Source of the DNA: Lanius collurio
Lineage: Eukaryota; Chordata; Aves; Passeriformes; Laniidae
DNA length: 64,000 nt
Direction: 5' to 3'
NCBI GenBank assembly: GCA_020086605.1
Contig: JACBWW010000004.1
Location: 16,312,357-16,376,356, forward strand
Shown here: positions 52,478-64,000 of the stretch, one piece after another
Layout: every line of letters starts with the position of its first letter
Numbering within the stretch: the first letter of the stretch is position 1
The notes under the pieces: generated by a model
The model's input: only the letters and a program-made list of their open reading frames with translations
The model's database searches: none
What the model was told of the DNA's origin: nothing
Translations under genes and position numbers: made by a program

Positions 52478-52975
52478 TGTGCTGGTTTGGGCTGAGATAA
52501 AGTTAATTTTCTTCACAGTGGCTGGTATGGAGCTGTTCTTTGGATTTGTGCTGAACACAGTTTGATAGCAGAGATGGTTTTGTTATTGCTGAGCAGAGCC
52601 CTTCTGCTTTGCATATTGTCACACTCAGCCTGGGTAGCCAACCCCAAGTGCCCAAAGGGATTTTCCAGACCATCATGCTCAGTATAGAAAGTGGGGGGAA
52701 GGAAGAAGAGGGGAGTGATGATGTTTGTCTTCCCAAATCACTGTTATATGTGATGGGACCCTGCTCTCCTGGAGACGGTTGAACATCTGCCTGCCATGGG
52801 AAGCAGGGAATTAATTCCTTGCTTTGCTTTGCTTGCATACATGGCTTTTGTTTTTTCTATTAAATTGTCTTTAGCTCAACCCACAAGTGTTCTCAGTTTT
52901 GCCCTTCTGATTCTCTCCCCCACCCTGCTGGCAGCTGCACGATGCTTGGCTGCTGGCTGGGGTTAAACCGCGACA
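52478..52975 (+). mobile_element. Solo ERVL-type avian LTR with perfect 5-bp target-site duplication
   Basis: A complete 498-bp LTR beginning TGTGCTGGTTTGGGCTGAG and ending TTAAACCGCGACA, so it has TG...CA ends. It is flanked on both sides by AACAC (52473-52477 and 52976-52980), a perfect 5-bp duplication. A TATA-like AGTATAGAAAG lies near 52680 and the polyadenylation signal ATTAAA at 52859-52864. No gag or pol sequence is present, so it is the product of LTR-LTR recombination. It resembles a repeat family I know from neoavian genomes. It is antisense to NRXN3, and its few lesions suggest moderate age. Confidence 0.92.
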
Positions 52976-54360
52976 AACACCACACAAGGATGGAGTTACC
53001 ATTTCCTAGAGAAAAGACTGGTGGAGGTGAGATTACACCAGAATAATTTTGACTGAAAATTCAACCTTTCCACACCCTGCAGTATATCCAGAAGTAAGAT
53101 ATCAGTTCAGAAGATGCAACTAACTTTGCTGCACATGGGACAGCGATGGGACTTCGCAGAACCTAAGCATGCTCCATTATACATTTTTTTCACATTGGCA
53201 TGAGCAAACCTGAAAGGAGCACAGATGAGGGAGGAAACAAAGAAAATGACAAAAGGGGCTGTTGAGTATTTCTAATGTAAACTGTACTGGATTGGGCACA
53301 TTATTGCCTACAGTTCTGTTCCAAGTCCAAATAACTCTATGTCAGCTCCGATTATTTTATTATTTCAAATAGGCAATTAAGAAAAAAAAAAAAAACACCC
53401 ACATATAAAAGCCCCCATCTGCAGAATATTAAGAGGAAAATACTGAAAAGTACATTGTTACAGAATGTATGTTCAGTCCATGATGCTTCCCAGCGTCACT
53501 GTGTCCTGCCATTCCCAGGCAGTCATTGTTCTGCTTGGCTTGGGTCCTTCACACACAAGGCACTCAAAAGGAGAGGATTAGTGGTGATGATTATGGCACT
53601 CTGAAAGTGCTGCTGTTTTCTATATTTTACTATACTCTTTTTTTCTCTTTCTTTCCCTAGGGCAATACACTTTGAAAGGGTTGCATTTTTCAGCTACCCC
53701 AGGCTTCCCCATTTTGCTTTGGGAGCAATATAAATAGTAACTAAAACAGGCTAGTTATTTCTCTAACTCCTCAGTCACTCTGTCATAAGGTCTGTATGGA
53801 CTTGTGACACAATTTCTTTGCCCTTCAAAGCACAAGAATCTCATATTGTTCTGGCACTCACAAGCCTGACACCTCTTACTGCAAACCCATCATTTGCATG
53901 CAGGTCTATCAACAGGAATTGCTAAAGGTAAGAATTACTTCCCAAGACCTTCTAAAAGGAAAGATGGGTTGTAGACATCTGTCCCAGGTCCCATCAGTCC
54001 CTCACAAAGCCACAAAAGTTCAGAAACCGGAGAATACAAAAGTTCTCAACTGCTGTTTCTGCACTGTGCTACAAATTTCTTTTGTCCTGCATAGGCTAAC
54101 ATGCCTCTTAAAGGCAGATCATCAGCCTCTTGCCATTTTCTTCCTTGCTCATGTAGAAGTATTAGACCCTGGAAGTTAAACCCTAAAATTAGCTTGAAGT
54201 AAGAAAATAAACCCCCTCATGTTAATCACATCCTGCAAACTTGGATTGCATGCTCCTGTAAGAGGTATAAGATGCATAGTCACTGCCTTCAAAAACCAAG
54301 TTTAATTTTGCCAGACTAAACATAAAATCTATGCCTCTAAAGGAACATTACTAGGAAATT

Positions 54361-54385
54361 ATTACTAAAATTACTAAAATTACTA
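54361..54385. repeat. Short 9-bp tandem repeat
   Basis: The unit ATTACTAAA is repeated 2.8 times in register. Confidence 0.85.
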
Positions 54386-56041
54386 TTCATCATCCTGTAC
54401 CATCAATTACCAAAAATTTAAGACTTCAGGCTTATTTCAATGTCTTAGGATCCCTTGGATCAAAAAAGGGTAAGATGAAATCTGCAAACAGGTATACTTT
54501 TCTTTGAAGTTTCTTATAATTTTATTGAAGAAGCATTATTAATAAAGCTTTCCAGATGCCAGAGACAGACTGAGGCAGCAAACTGGGGAAAGTGACACTG
54601 CCCAGAAACTTTCAGTCCTACCTCAGCTGAACTACAACCACAAAGCAACTTCGGCATAGTCAGATACTGCATAGTCAAGACACCTAAGGTGGTTTTTTTT
54701 GGAAAAGAACAATAAGATAGCTAAAATTCAGATTACTCATCACTTTGACATGCGTATAATAATATATACTCAGACACATTATTTCAGTTCAGGCCATTGC
54801 TAGATTATAGGTTTAGGATCAAAGACTGTAAGTAACTCTCACACAATGGGAACCATATCTAAGCCTTCCAAACAGTGACTATGAAAAGAGCATGCATGCC
54901 TTGGTGCATAACCAATTGGACATGAAATGCCTTTGTAAAGCAGTTCTGAAGGGGGCTGTGATTCTTCAGCGTCAAAGTAGGAAATTATCAAGAAAGTACA
55001 GACAAAAGCCACTGATTATATATATAGTATTAGTGAAACCATTTAATAATACTGTGGCTTGTTATCTTGCCTATGTTTTTAAAAATATGTCAAAAAAGAT
55101 CAAAGAACACAAAACACCTTAATCTTATCCTATACTAGATGAGCTATCCAACTAATTATATTTCTTTCACCCAAAGGTAGGTTACAAGCTGATCTAAATC
55201 TACATGCTGCAGGAATCTCCATCTGAGAGAGATCTGCTTTATCTTAAGAGATAAGAGCATAATGATAAAGCCAAATCACAACTATTCAGGTTGGAAGTAA
55301 TGTGCAATGTTTCCTAGTGATCCAGTAGAAAAACTAATTCTTTAAATTACTACAGGATGCACTAGTGGCTAAAAGAAGTTGTGCCTTGATACAAAAGTCC
55401 ATCATAACACCAAGATGGCAAATTTTTGTTCAAAAGGTTCAGCTTATAAAATTTATGAAGTATGCAATGTTTTTTCTCTGTTGGATATAAATGCATGAAG
55501 AACCTAAATGTTTATATCACAAGATGAAAAAGTATTTTGCAATCCGAGAATAAAAGAGAATGTTGATCAGCTACCAGGAATAAATATGCTTTACTTTTAA
55601 TTTCACAGATTTGGATCACTTGCTCCAACTTCTTAAAAGAGCTGAATGAGGAGATTTATGATCCACGGGAGTTTATTTTTAATCTTGGAATAACAGAAAG
55701 ATAACAGAAGAATAAAAGAATGATAATGTTGTGTGAATGTTTTAAAAAGCCAAACAGGACAAGATGTGTAACTGTAGAATGGTTTAGCCTAGAGGAAACA
55801 TCAACCCTGGAGGAAAATCACAACAGCTCCTCTCTGAAGTGTTTAATGAAAACATTAAAGGAGGGGAATACAATACTTAATGTCATTAGATCTTCCTGTG
55901 TAAAAGGAGCTTTTGTCAAATAAACCTGATATAATTTGAATGACAGTGGTGAAACCACAGATGAAACATTTTCAAGGCATTTGGCTGAACACCAGGAGAC
56001 AATTCTGCTCAAATAAACATCATATAAGAACAAAACAGGGC

Positions 56042-56055
56042 ATAATAATAATAAT

Positions 56056-56124
<69 letters not shown>
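56042..56124. repeat. (ATA)5 followed by (AGAT)17 microsatellite
   Basis: Five ATA units (56042-56056) pass into 17 uninterrupted AGAT units (56057-56124, 68 bp). The lack of interruptions suggests it is highly variable in length. Confidence 0.97.
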
Positions 56125-59100
56125 CATCAGTCCTCAGCTGACAAGTCTCACAAAGTATTTGTCAGTGGGGTAGAACTATTGATAAAGGGCATTTCTAATG
56201 CACCATGAGAATCTATGTTTGATGCAGTAGTATTAAATATTTTATCAATTATCAACCTAGAAGTAAATATAAAAAGCACTCATGCTGATACTTGAAGGTA
56301 ACACCAAGTTTGGCAGACCACTGAACAACCTTAATGACAGATCAGTAGTACAGAGTGATTCATAGTTCATGGAAGTCCAGGCCCTTTCATTCCAAGCAGC
56401 TTTTAAAACCTTTGAATACTCAAATATATAAGCTTAAAAACATGGAAGACAGGCCATTAACTACAGAACCAGGAAGGGGAAGCTGCAAGGGAGCTGCACC
56501 TTTGAAGACAATTCAGGAAACAGAGGAGAAACTGTGAGCCTCCAGTAAAACACTATGGGCAAAAGGGCAGTACAGCCTCAGGACAAATGACTAGAATAAG
56601 CAATATGCAGCACTCATACCAGATGCACTGTAACCCTAGGTACCATTCTAATGTTTACATTTTCTTAAAGAAAGCACTCTAAATAGTTGCAAAGAATATA
56701 TCAATCAGCTTCAACAGGATTTGAAAAGTAGGGTAAAAGACAAAGAGCTCCATTGGTTTAGTTTTTCAAAAGACTAAAGAAAAGACTTGATTACAGCAGA
56801 TAAAGGAAAACAACCACATTTGTGAAGCATCTTTGTTTCGGTACAAAACTGCACCAAAAGGATCCACATTAAGGGGCCATTGTCAGACAAATTCCAAACA
56901 GATTAAAGGTCCAATTGCTTTTGTAGTAGGAGGTGGTTAACCAACACAAAAATTTAAAAAGAGGTCCAAATTATTAGATGTAATGTGGGGGACACAGGAA
57001 AAAGTGAGGCTTGATGTTTGCTGTTTATGAACACTCTGAATCCACGTATAAGTGGGGATAATTAGATAATCACCTGAAGGTGGAGTTAGCTGGGTATGGA
57101 GGGGGTTTTGGACCTTAAAATTCTCTGACATTTTGAAACCCTTACATGCCACGAACACTCAATTAGGAAGAGGACATATGACTACAGACTCAATTTGAGC
57201 GTCGTGCATTTGTATTCTGCTGAGTTAAGCAATGGATCGGGTGTTATGTTTCCTGGTTTTTATTCCTGATCCTGCCACTTGTCTGTTCAATAACTTTGGC
57301 CAGCTTTTCACAATTTTTTAGTCGGGAAATTCTTTAATTAACTCAATGGTGCTAATACATGTGATTCTCTAAATAATTGTTTTCAATTTAGTTGCTTTTT
57401 ATTTTTATATATGTTTGCTGTTATGTCTCCAGTACCCAAAACGCAGGAAACCAAGGTGCAAAGAGAAGTCTTACTTGTCCTTAAGATATCTTTAGCAGCA
57501 GTAAACAGAACACAGAAAATGACAGTCACAGTCCCATGGAGAATAACTCTTTGTAGAAACGTTTCCAAGTTAATACACTGAAGGGAACAATGGCACTGCT
57601 GGCAGGAGAAGATGGACAAGGTGACCTGACAGATGTTTACTATTTCTAATATCTATTATTCTCTGGAGTTTGTCCCAGTAGGGTAAACACTTTTCATCCC
57701 TTTTTTACACAGCATCAGTCCACCTTTCTGAGCAAGTAAAAAATGCTCCTTGGGTTTTAAGTCTCCTGTAAAAGACAACTCCAGATGGATTCAGTGCTGC
57801 AAAAAGGGGTCCAGTTGGGCAGTAATAAACCTTCTTAATAGTTACTTCCACAGTTACAACCACAGGGAAAAAAATACAAATGTTCACCGTCTGATTGTTT
57901 GTCATGGATGAAAAAATCCCCAAATCCAGGATAAGGCTTGAGAGCTGTCTACTGCTACCACAGACCACAGGGATCCGTGGAGATTTTCCTATTGGAAATC
58001 TCCCTCCAAACCTTTATGGAATTTCCAATTCCATGCATGGAAAGATTATCTTTACTGAAAGACAAATCCTTTTACAATGCAGCTTAACACGCGGAGTTGT
58101 AAAACTGCTTCTAATATACTCATTTCCAATCAATTTTTGGGGGCCTTAACAATTAAAAATGGTAAAAGAAGGCAAGCTGTTTTGCACTTCCCTGCAAACC
58201 TCTGGGATTCATCTAGCCCTCTTTGTTTTTCTTTTCACTTAAAGCAACTTCCTCAAATGTAGGCTGCCTACACATACGAACTTGTTTTCATTCAAAGGGG
58301 CATTATTTCACCTCCTGCCAACATGGGGCACTCCAGCCTTTCCTCAACCCTTCTGTGTCTGTTCCTCCAGCTCTTCCTAACACATCTCACTTTCACATCT
58401 ACACATTGCTGCTGCACAAACCTGTAGTCAAACTTCATACCAAAGTGATTCTCTGCTGTCCTCCTCCTCGGCTGTGTACAAGCCTTCAGGAACATGGCCT
58501 TGCTATGCAATACTTGCAGTGAAGGGATTCTGTGTACTACTGCCTCTGATGGGCTGTGGCACACTGTAGTTAATAAAAGGCAAAGCAAATGGAATATCAA
58601 CTTGGAAATACTGCAGGGAACCTAGAAATAGCATACCTGCATCAGGAAATATTTAAACATTAAATTCTCCACAAACATATAAAATAAACATTTAAAACAT
58701 ATAAAATTCTCCATATTACATTGGATCAGTATCCTATATCTGAAAAACACCTCCTCCAATACCCAAGCAAGTCTAACAGAGCATCTGTGTAGCAATACCC
58801 ACCCATCAAACAATTTCACAGACTCCATTTATCTGGGGCTGAGTCTGCATGCAGAAACTGATGTCTTTTTACTTCAAATACCATCAGTAATTTTTCTCCT
58901 GTGAGTTTCTCCAGGCACAGTAACATCCCATGGCAAGGACTTCCATGATTTTAATTGCCATCATATTTCTTTTTGATTTTTCTGAAGCTTGCCCTGCCTT
59001 TGTCTTTTGATGCCACTTAGTCACTATATTTGAAAAGAAAGTACACTGTGATTCCCCACTGTCATACCCTTTTTCCATCAGTTTTGTTACAAAGAGCCCC

Positions 59101-60009
59101 AGACTGTAATGACAGTTCTTGTACAGAAGTCTCTCTAATGACCTTTGATGATCTTTGTTGCCCTTCTCCTCTTTCTAAGATTAAAATGAAAGGATGAGAG
59201 TGCCCAGTGTGGTTGTATTTAATGACATTATTATATTTTCTGTTTCACTCTTATTCCCTTCCGAGAAATGCATAATCTTAGATGTGCTTACTTGCCCGAT
59301 ATTGACTCCTGAGCAAATACTGTGAAATAATTATTTAATAAAATATCAGAAACAGCTCAAAGTCCATCATCACTTACATATAATAGCGATAATTTTCACT
59401 CCTCCTCCCAATATAAACACCTCAATTTGTGTTTACACACATTTAATCTGCCATTTATTTGTCCAGACATTCAGCATTGCTAGGTCATCCCCTGCAGTTC
59501 TGCAGACAATCCTCACCTGAAAATCGTCATATTCTCAGTAAAATGTATGCTGTCTCCATCCACATCCCTTTCCACTCATAATTCCACTAATGAATCTTCA
59601 GACCTCAGCATGGATCTCAGAAGTTCTTCCACTAGGGCCCTCCCATGGGAACTATTTACTGCATTCTGGTTTTTACCTTGCAACCAGTTCTTCCTCTGTG
59701 CCCAGACCTTCTTTCTCTGACATTGCTTTTTCACCTCCTGAAGGCACATCACTGAAAGACTTTTGAAAGCTAGACTACATTTACCAAAACTCTCCTGTCC
59801 ACACACTTAATGACGCCCCAATAAAACCAAGGAAGGTTCTGGCTGCAACAGTTCAAATACAATGCCAGTACTGTTCTTAAGTCCTTGCCACCACCATCAA
59901 AGCTTGTCTGTTGCACTTCAAAGAAGTGGAGTCTGTGGAACGGTTTAAGGGGAGTATTGCCACATAGCTGATCTGTTAGACTTGCCTGGGTATTTGAGGA
60001 GGCAGTTTT

Positions 60010-60822
60010 CAGATCCAGGCCTTTGACACAGCTTGTCACAACATCCTTCTCTCTAAATCAGAGAAGTATGGATTTGATGGATGGACTGTTCAGCGGACAA
60101 GGAATTGGTTGTATCCAAAGGGCTGTGGTCAATGCCTCAATGTCTAAATGGAGATCATTGACGCATGGAAGTGTGACCATTCAGTATCTTCAGCAGTGAC
60201 ACAGACAGTGTCATCAAGTGCACCTTCAGCAAGTTTGGAGATGAGACCAAGCTGAGTGTTGCAGCTGACACACTCTGAAGAATGGGATGCCACCCAGAAG
60301 CTCAAGAAATGCACAGGCTCAAGAAATGGGATCATGGGAACCTCATGATGTTTAACAAGGTCAACTGAAAGGCCCTGGAGCAGGTGCAGAGGAGGAGCAG
60401 GTCACAAAGATGAGCAGAGGACAAAAGCACCTCTCCTATGAGGATGGGCTGATAGAGTTCAGCCTGAAGAAGAGAAGGCTCTGCAGAAACTTCAGTCCAG
60501 CTTTTCAGTACTGAAGGAGAGCTTTTAAGAAAGATGGGGATACATTTTTTTGCAGGACCTGTTGCAACAGGACAAGGGCTAATGCTTTTAAACTAGAAGA
60601 GGGCAAATTTAGACTAGATAGAAGAAATGTTTGATGATGAAGATGGTGAGGCACTTGCACAGGCCTTCCAGAGAGGTGGTAAGATCCCTGTAAACATTCA
60701 AAGCCAGGTTGGATGGGGCTCTAAACAGCCTCATCTAGTAGATGTCTCTGTTCACTGCAGAGGGGTTGGATTAGATGACCTTTAAAGGTCTCTTTCAATC
60801 CAAACCATTCAACAATTCTTAT
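60010..60822 (+). mobile_element. CR1 LINE, 5'-truncated, degenerate (about 0.8 kb)
   Basis: The order matches CR1 from the reverse-transcriptase end to the tail: TTTGACACAGCTTGTCACAA, CACCTTCAGCAAGTTTGGAG, GGCCCTGGAGCAGGTGCAGA, TATGAGGATGGGCTGATAGA, GTTGCAACAGGACAAGGGCT, AAAGCCAGGTTGGATGGGGC, GGGGTTGGATTAGATGACCT and the tail TTCAATCCAAACCATTC. It has several internal deletions and no intact frame. It is antisense to NRXN3. Confidence 0.9.
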
Positions 60823-63800
60823 CAAAAGGTGTCCTCATACATACCAAGTTTTTCTCTTAAACTCCATTTGCAAAACCAAAGAGGATACCAACATCTAATT
60901 GCCTTCCTCTGCTGCATGTACTGGCAAATCCAGACTCCCAGGAGAAATGTGGAAACAGCTGGAATGAAGTTTTTAAAAATTTGGTTTTCACACAGACCCA
61001 AAACTTCTAAGGGATAGAAGTTCTTTAGAAAATGCACTCAGTGTCAAAGCTGCCCTTTGAATTATTAATGCATAACTTTACGTAAAGCTCACAGTAAGAT
61101 GAAAGTTATTAACCTAATAAGTTACATGCATAATTAATTTCTCCTATGATATATGAGTTGTGAAGTTCTAACAAAATGTGTCACAGAGGTTGTAAGCATG
61201 AAGACTAGCCTGAAGCCAGAAGAGCTAGGCATATGCTAATTAGAGAACATATGAGAAATACACAGTAAGAAAAAAACTGAGAAGAGAGAGGAAGTGACAG
61301 CACTGAACATCCATGTGGTGTACTAGTGTCTGTTATGAATAACGGGAACCAAGCTCAGACAAGGAGGGAGAAGTAAGCACACCAAACTAAAGGAGAATGG
61401 AGGCATACAGTGCTCTCATTATCTTAGATGAGGCTACTTTAGGACAAATCAGCCCTGATATATAAACCAGGGAAATGGAGGAAAGTGCTCAGCTGATAGC
61501 TTGCCTTGTTAACTGAATACTGAAGCTGCAGAGGAAGAACCCATTCTTAAATACAAAAACACCTTATACTTATTTAGAGCTTTGCTTTGTAACCAATTTT
61601 AATACTATGATTGACTGTTTCACCATTAAGTGGACAGAATAAATAAAGTGGTCATCCCCAGTAACAGCTTCTACTTGAGAGAGATAACAAATATGACAGC
61701 CTTATCCTTTAGAAATGGCAAGTCATCACAAGGATCCTGGTTTATCAAACTCTTGAGAAAGCTTTTCCCCTTGCTATATGTGGTTTTCTTTACAGTTCTT
61801 TACATCTTTGAGAAGGGTGATATGGCAGCTCCCCTCCTTTGGGAGGCTACAACCAAAATTGCATTGAATCAGTCACCATAAGGGGTTGTATAGGGCAGCT
61901 GCAGAAACACATGGTCACATCATCAGCACCAGGAGAACAGATTTGACTTTAGCATCTCACTGGTCTTCTCAAGAAAAACTGCAGTTTTGAACACAGCCAT
62001 AAAACAAGTAATAGGGTGTGAACTGATCTTCTTAGTTAATTATCTATTTTTTGGGAAGTGGTCCTAGCATCACTGAAGTTAAAACATAGATTTGAAACCC
62101 ACATCAGAGGTGTGAGAGAACTGGCCCCTGCATAACCACAACAACCACCTCCTCTACCCACTCAGACAGTAGCTATATTGAGCTCATATTAGCTAAAAAC
62201 CTCCAAGTACCAAACCTCTAGGGCTCTGCTGCCCTTTTAAGTCAGCAGTTAACAACATAGGAGAAACCCTTTGCTTCCTCATTTTGCTGCCCATATGGTA
62301 ATCTTGCCAGAGATTGGGAAAAATCAGAGCCTGGTTCAGATTGTTCCAGTGGTTTCACCAATCCAGCTGCAAACGTGAAAAGAAACATTCTGCCCTCCTA
62401 GCATTTCACAGCAATGTTTTAGTCAACTCAAATGTCTTGAATTCACAGCCAGATCTTTTCTCTGACAAAAGTTCAGAAAGCATCGTCATACTTATCGTCA
62501 CATCTGTTCAGGGCTTGCAACCCACTGGAACATTTCACAAACAAAACCACACTGGAAAAGGAACACTGGAAGGCAGCTGAGAAGCAGGATCAGAATGGTA
62601 GGGACTTGACTAGCCTTGTGAAAAATCACTGGCTTCCTTCCCTGTTGCTGCTGCTGCCTCATGTTGGCAAGTGCATGCAAAAGCAGATTGTCCGCCTACC
62701 TCCTGCCCCAACCAGGGGAACATCTTGCCTCTGGCTGGCGTCTCACTGCATTCAGCTGTAGTAAAAAATAGGGAAATCTCAAGGACAACCAATCCAGCCA
62801 GGATGTTCTGCCAAGGTTGCTGTTCCTAGCTGAGGAAATAGTCCTCTCAATTTTTCTCAGCTAGAAAGAAAATATACATACACCCCCCCACCCCCATTAT
62901 CCTAAAGCCTGCAGGTGCCAGCAATCCAAATAAACGTAGAGCAATTAACAGAATTAACACAGCTTTAAATAGCTTGGCACACCAGATGCGGACTCCTAGC
63001 AGGGTTCTATAAAATGTAAAGTTATTACAGATAAAACCATTAATCATCTGTTCAGAGACTTGTTCTAGATGCAAAACCCATTTCACTTAAAATGGCTAAT
63101 AATCAGAAAGAAAGGCATAGATTTGACAGGAATGATTATGCCATTCTCAAGCCCCATTTCCAAATGCCATTTTTCATCTCTGCCACCATTCCCAAACCTC
63201 TGTGTTTGCTCTGCTTGCTAACGCTGATACAGTAAGAAAGCTTTGCAGGCATCACTCACAATTACCTCTCAGGATGCTAGAAAGGAGATGCCACCTCTCA
63301 GCCTCTTCTGCTGTGGACAGAGGAGGTTAGTAACTCACACACTGCGCATTGCTGCTTTCCTGGATGCAGTTGCTATTGTTCAGTTGTGTGTCATCAGCCC
63401 CATGCAGCTCACAGATAACTGATGTTCACCCTGATGAATTCAGGGTGCTAAGATTTGTGCTTAGAAAATTCAAGCATTTGAGTTTTCCCCCTTCTGGCAA
63501 CATGAAGTCACCAGTAGCCACTGTATGCAATATAACAATCCTCCTGATATTCTCCTAAGATCTATTCAAATAACTCTCATTTACTACATCTCTGTCTAGA
63601 TAGCTACAGGAAGCAGGGGTGGGAGGCTGACCCTAACTCATCTTTGAGCTCTGATGTTACCATTTCTAACACTTCCACTTATGGAACTGTAGATCAAAGA
63701 GCTATTAAACCTTGTAAGTAGCAATTCAGAGCTAAAATTGCATCTTTCCACATATCTATATTAATCCCATTGATTTGCTTAGAAATCTAGATACATACAC

Positions 63801-64000
63801 TGTTAATTCCAACTAAATGAATTCTGCCTGTGCTGTTTGAAGGAAGGACGGAGATAAAACAATCCCAAAGCACAAATATTCGGTGCAAGAGATGACATCA
63901 ACAGAAGTAGACCAAAGCCAGAGAGCAGCAATGACAAAGAATTAGAACAGAGAGAGTATCAGAAACTATACAAAACCTTGTTTTATATCAAGCCTGGTGC

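Larger units (their letters stand above)
39455..64000 (-). other. NRXN3: NRXN3 intron upstream of exon A (partial, more than 24.5 kb)
   Basis: Upstream intron ending with acceptor TGTCTGGCAG at 39455 and running off the right edge. No preceding neurexin exon is visible; the expected one would encode the middle of LNS2 and end near the sequence FMGCLKE. It contains four CR1 copies, a solo LTR, a CpG-rich probable LTR and two microsatellites. The gaps 47180-49500, 52990-56040, 56130-60000 and 60830-64000 show no supported gene or RNA. Confidence 0.88.

Noticed and set aside
56057..56124. CRISPR-like or satellite array
   Set aside because: The repeat is a plain AGAT microsatellite with no spacers.
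1..64000. A previously undescribed biological system, RNA gene or second protein-coding gene
   Set aside because: Apart from the three neurexin exons and transposon remnants, no frame or structure carries enough evidence. No tRNA, rRNA or snRNA signature was seen.

Overview
The window is intronic vertebrate DNA, almost certainly from a bird. It carries three internal coding exons of a neurexin gene on the minus strand. The residues match neurexin-3 (NRXN3) better than NRXN1, for example [32 protein letters not shown] and [13 protein letters not shown]. The bird assignment rests on the repeats. Nearly every recognisable interspersed repeat is a CR1 LINE tail or an avian-type LTR, and I saw no Alu, L1 or mammalian SINE. 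The ERVL-type LTR starting TGTGCTGGTTT is one I associate with neoavian birds. The species cannot be fixed from this window.

Layout, in gene order from right to left. From 64000 to 39455 is part of a long intron, with CR1 copies, a solo ERVL LTR with a perfect target-site duplication (52478-52975), a CpG-rich probable LTR (49527-49783) and a 17-unit (AGAT)n tract. Exon A (39454-39016) encodes the end of LNS2 and the N-terminal half of LNS3. After a 5.4-kb intron holding a CR1/LTR cluster comes exon B (33572-33189), with the rest of LNS3 and the second EGF domain. After a 31.9-kb intron comes exon C (1321-1118), the first part of LNS4, ending exactly at alternative splice site SS3. The next intron runs off the left edge.

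The three exons join in frame (codon splits G|GT and G|AG) and encode one continuous stretch of about 340 residues of the alpha-neurexin ectodomain. Alpha-neurexins are presynaptic adhesion proteins with the order LNS1-EGF1-LNS2-LNS3-EGF2-LNS4-LNS5-EGF3-LNS6-stalk-TM. These exons belong to alpha transcripts only, because beta-neurexin starts upstream of LNS6. No promoter, first or last exon, RNA gene or second protein-coding gene is visible. The other open frames are short, lack recognisable domains and look like chance. I found no convincing novel system. The most useful observations are the exon-phase logic, the weak donor at SS3, an unexpectedly long open frame upstream of exon A, and the transposon cluster and strand bias.
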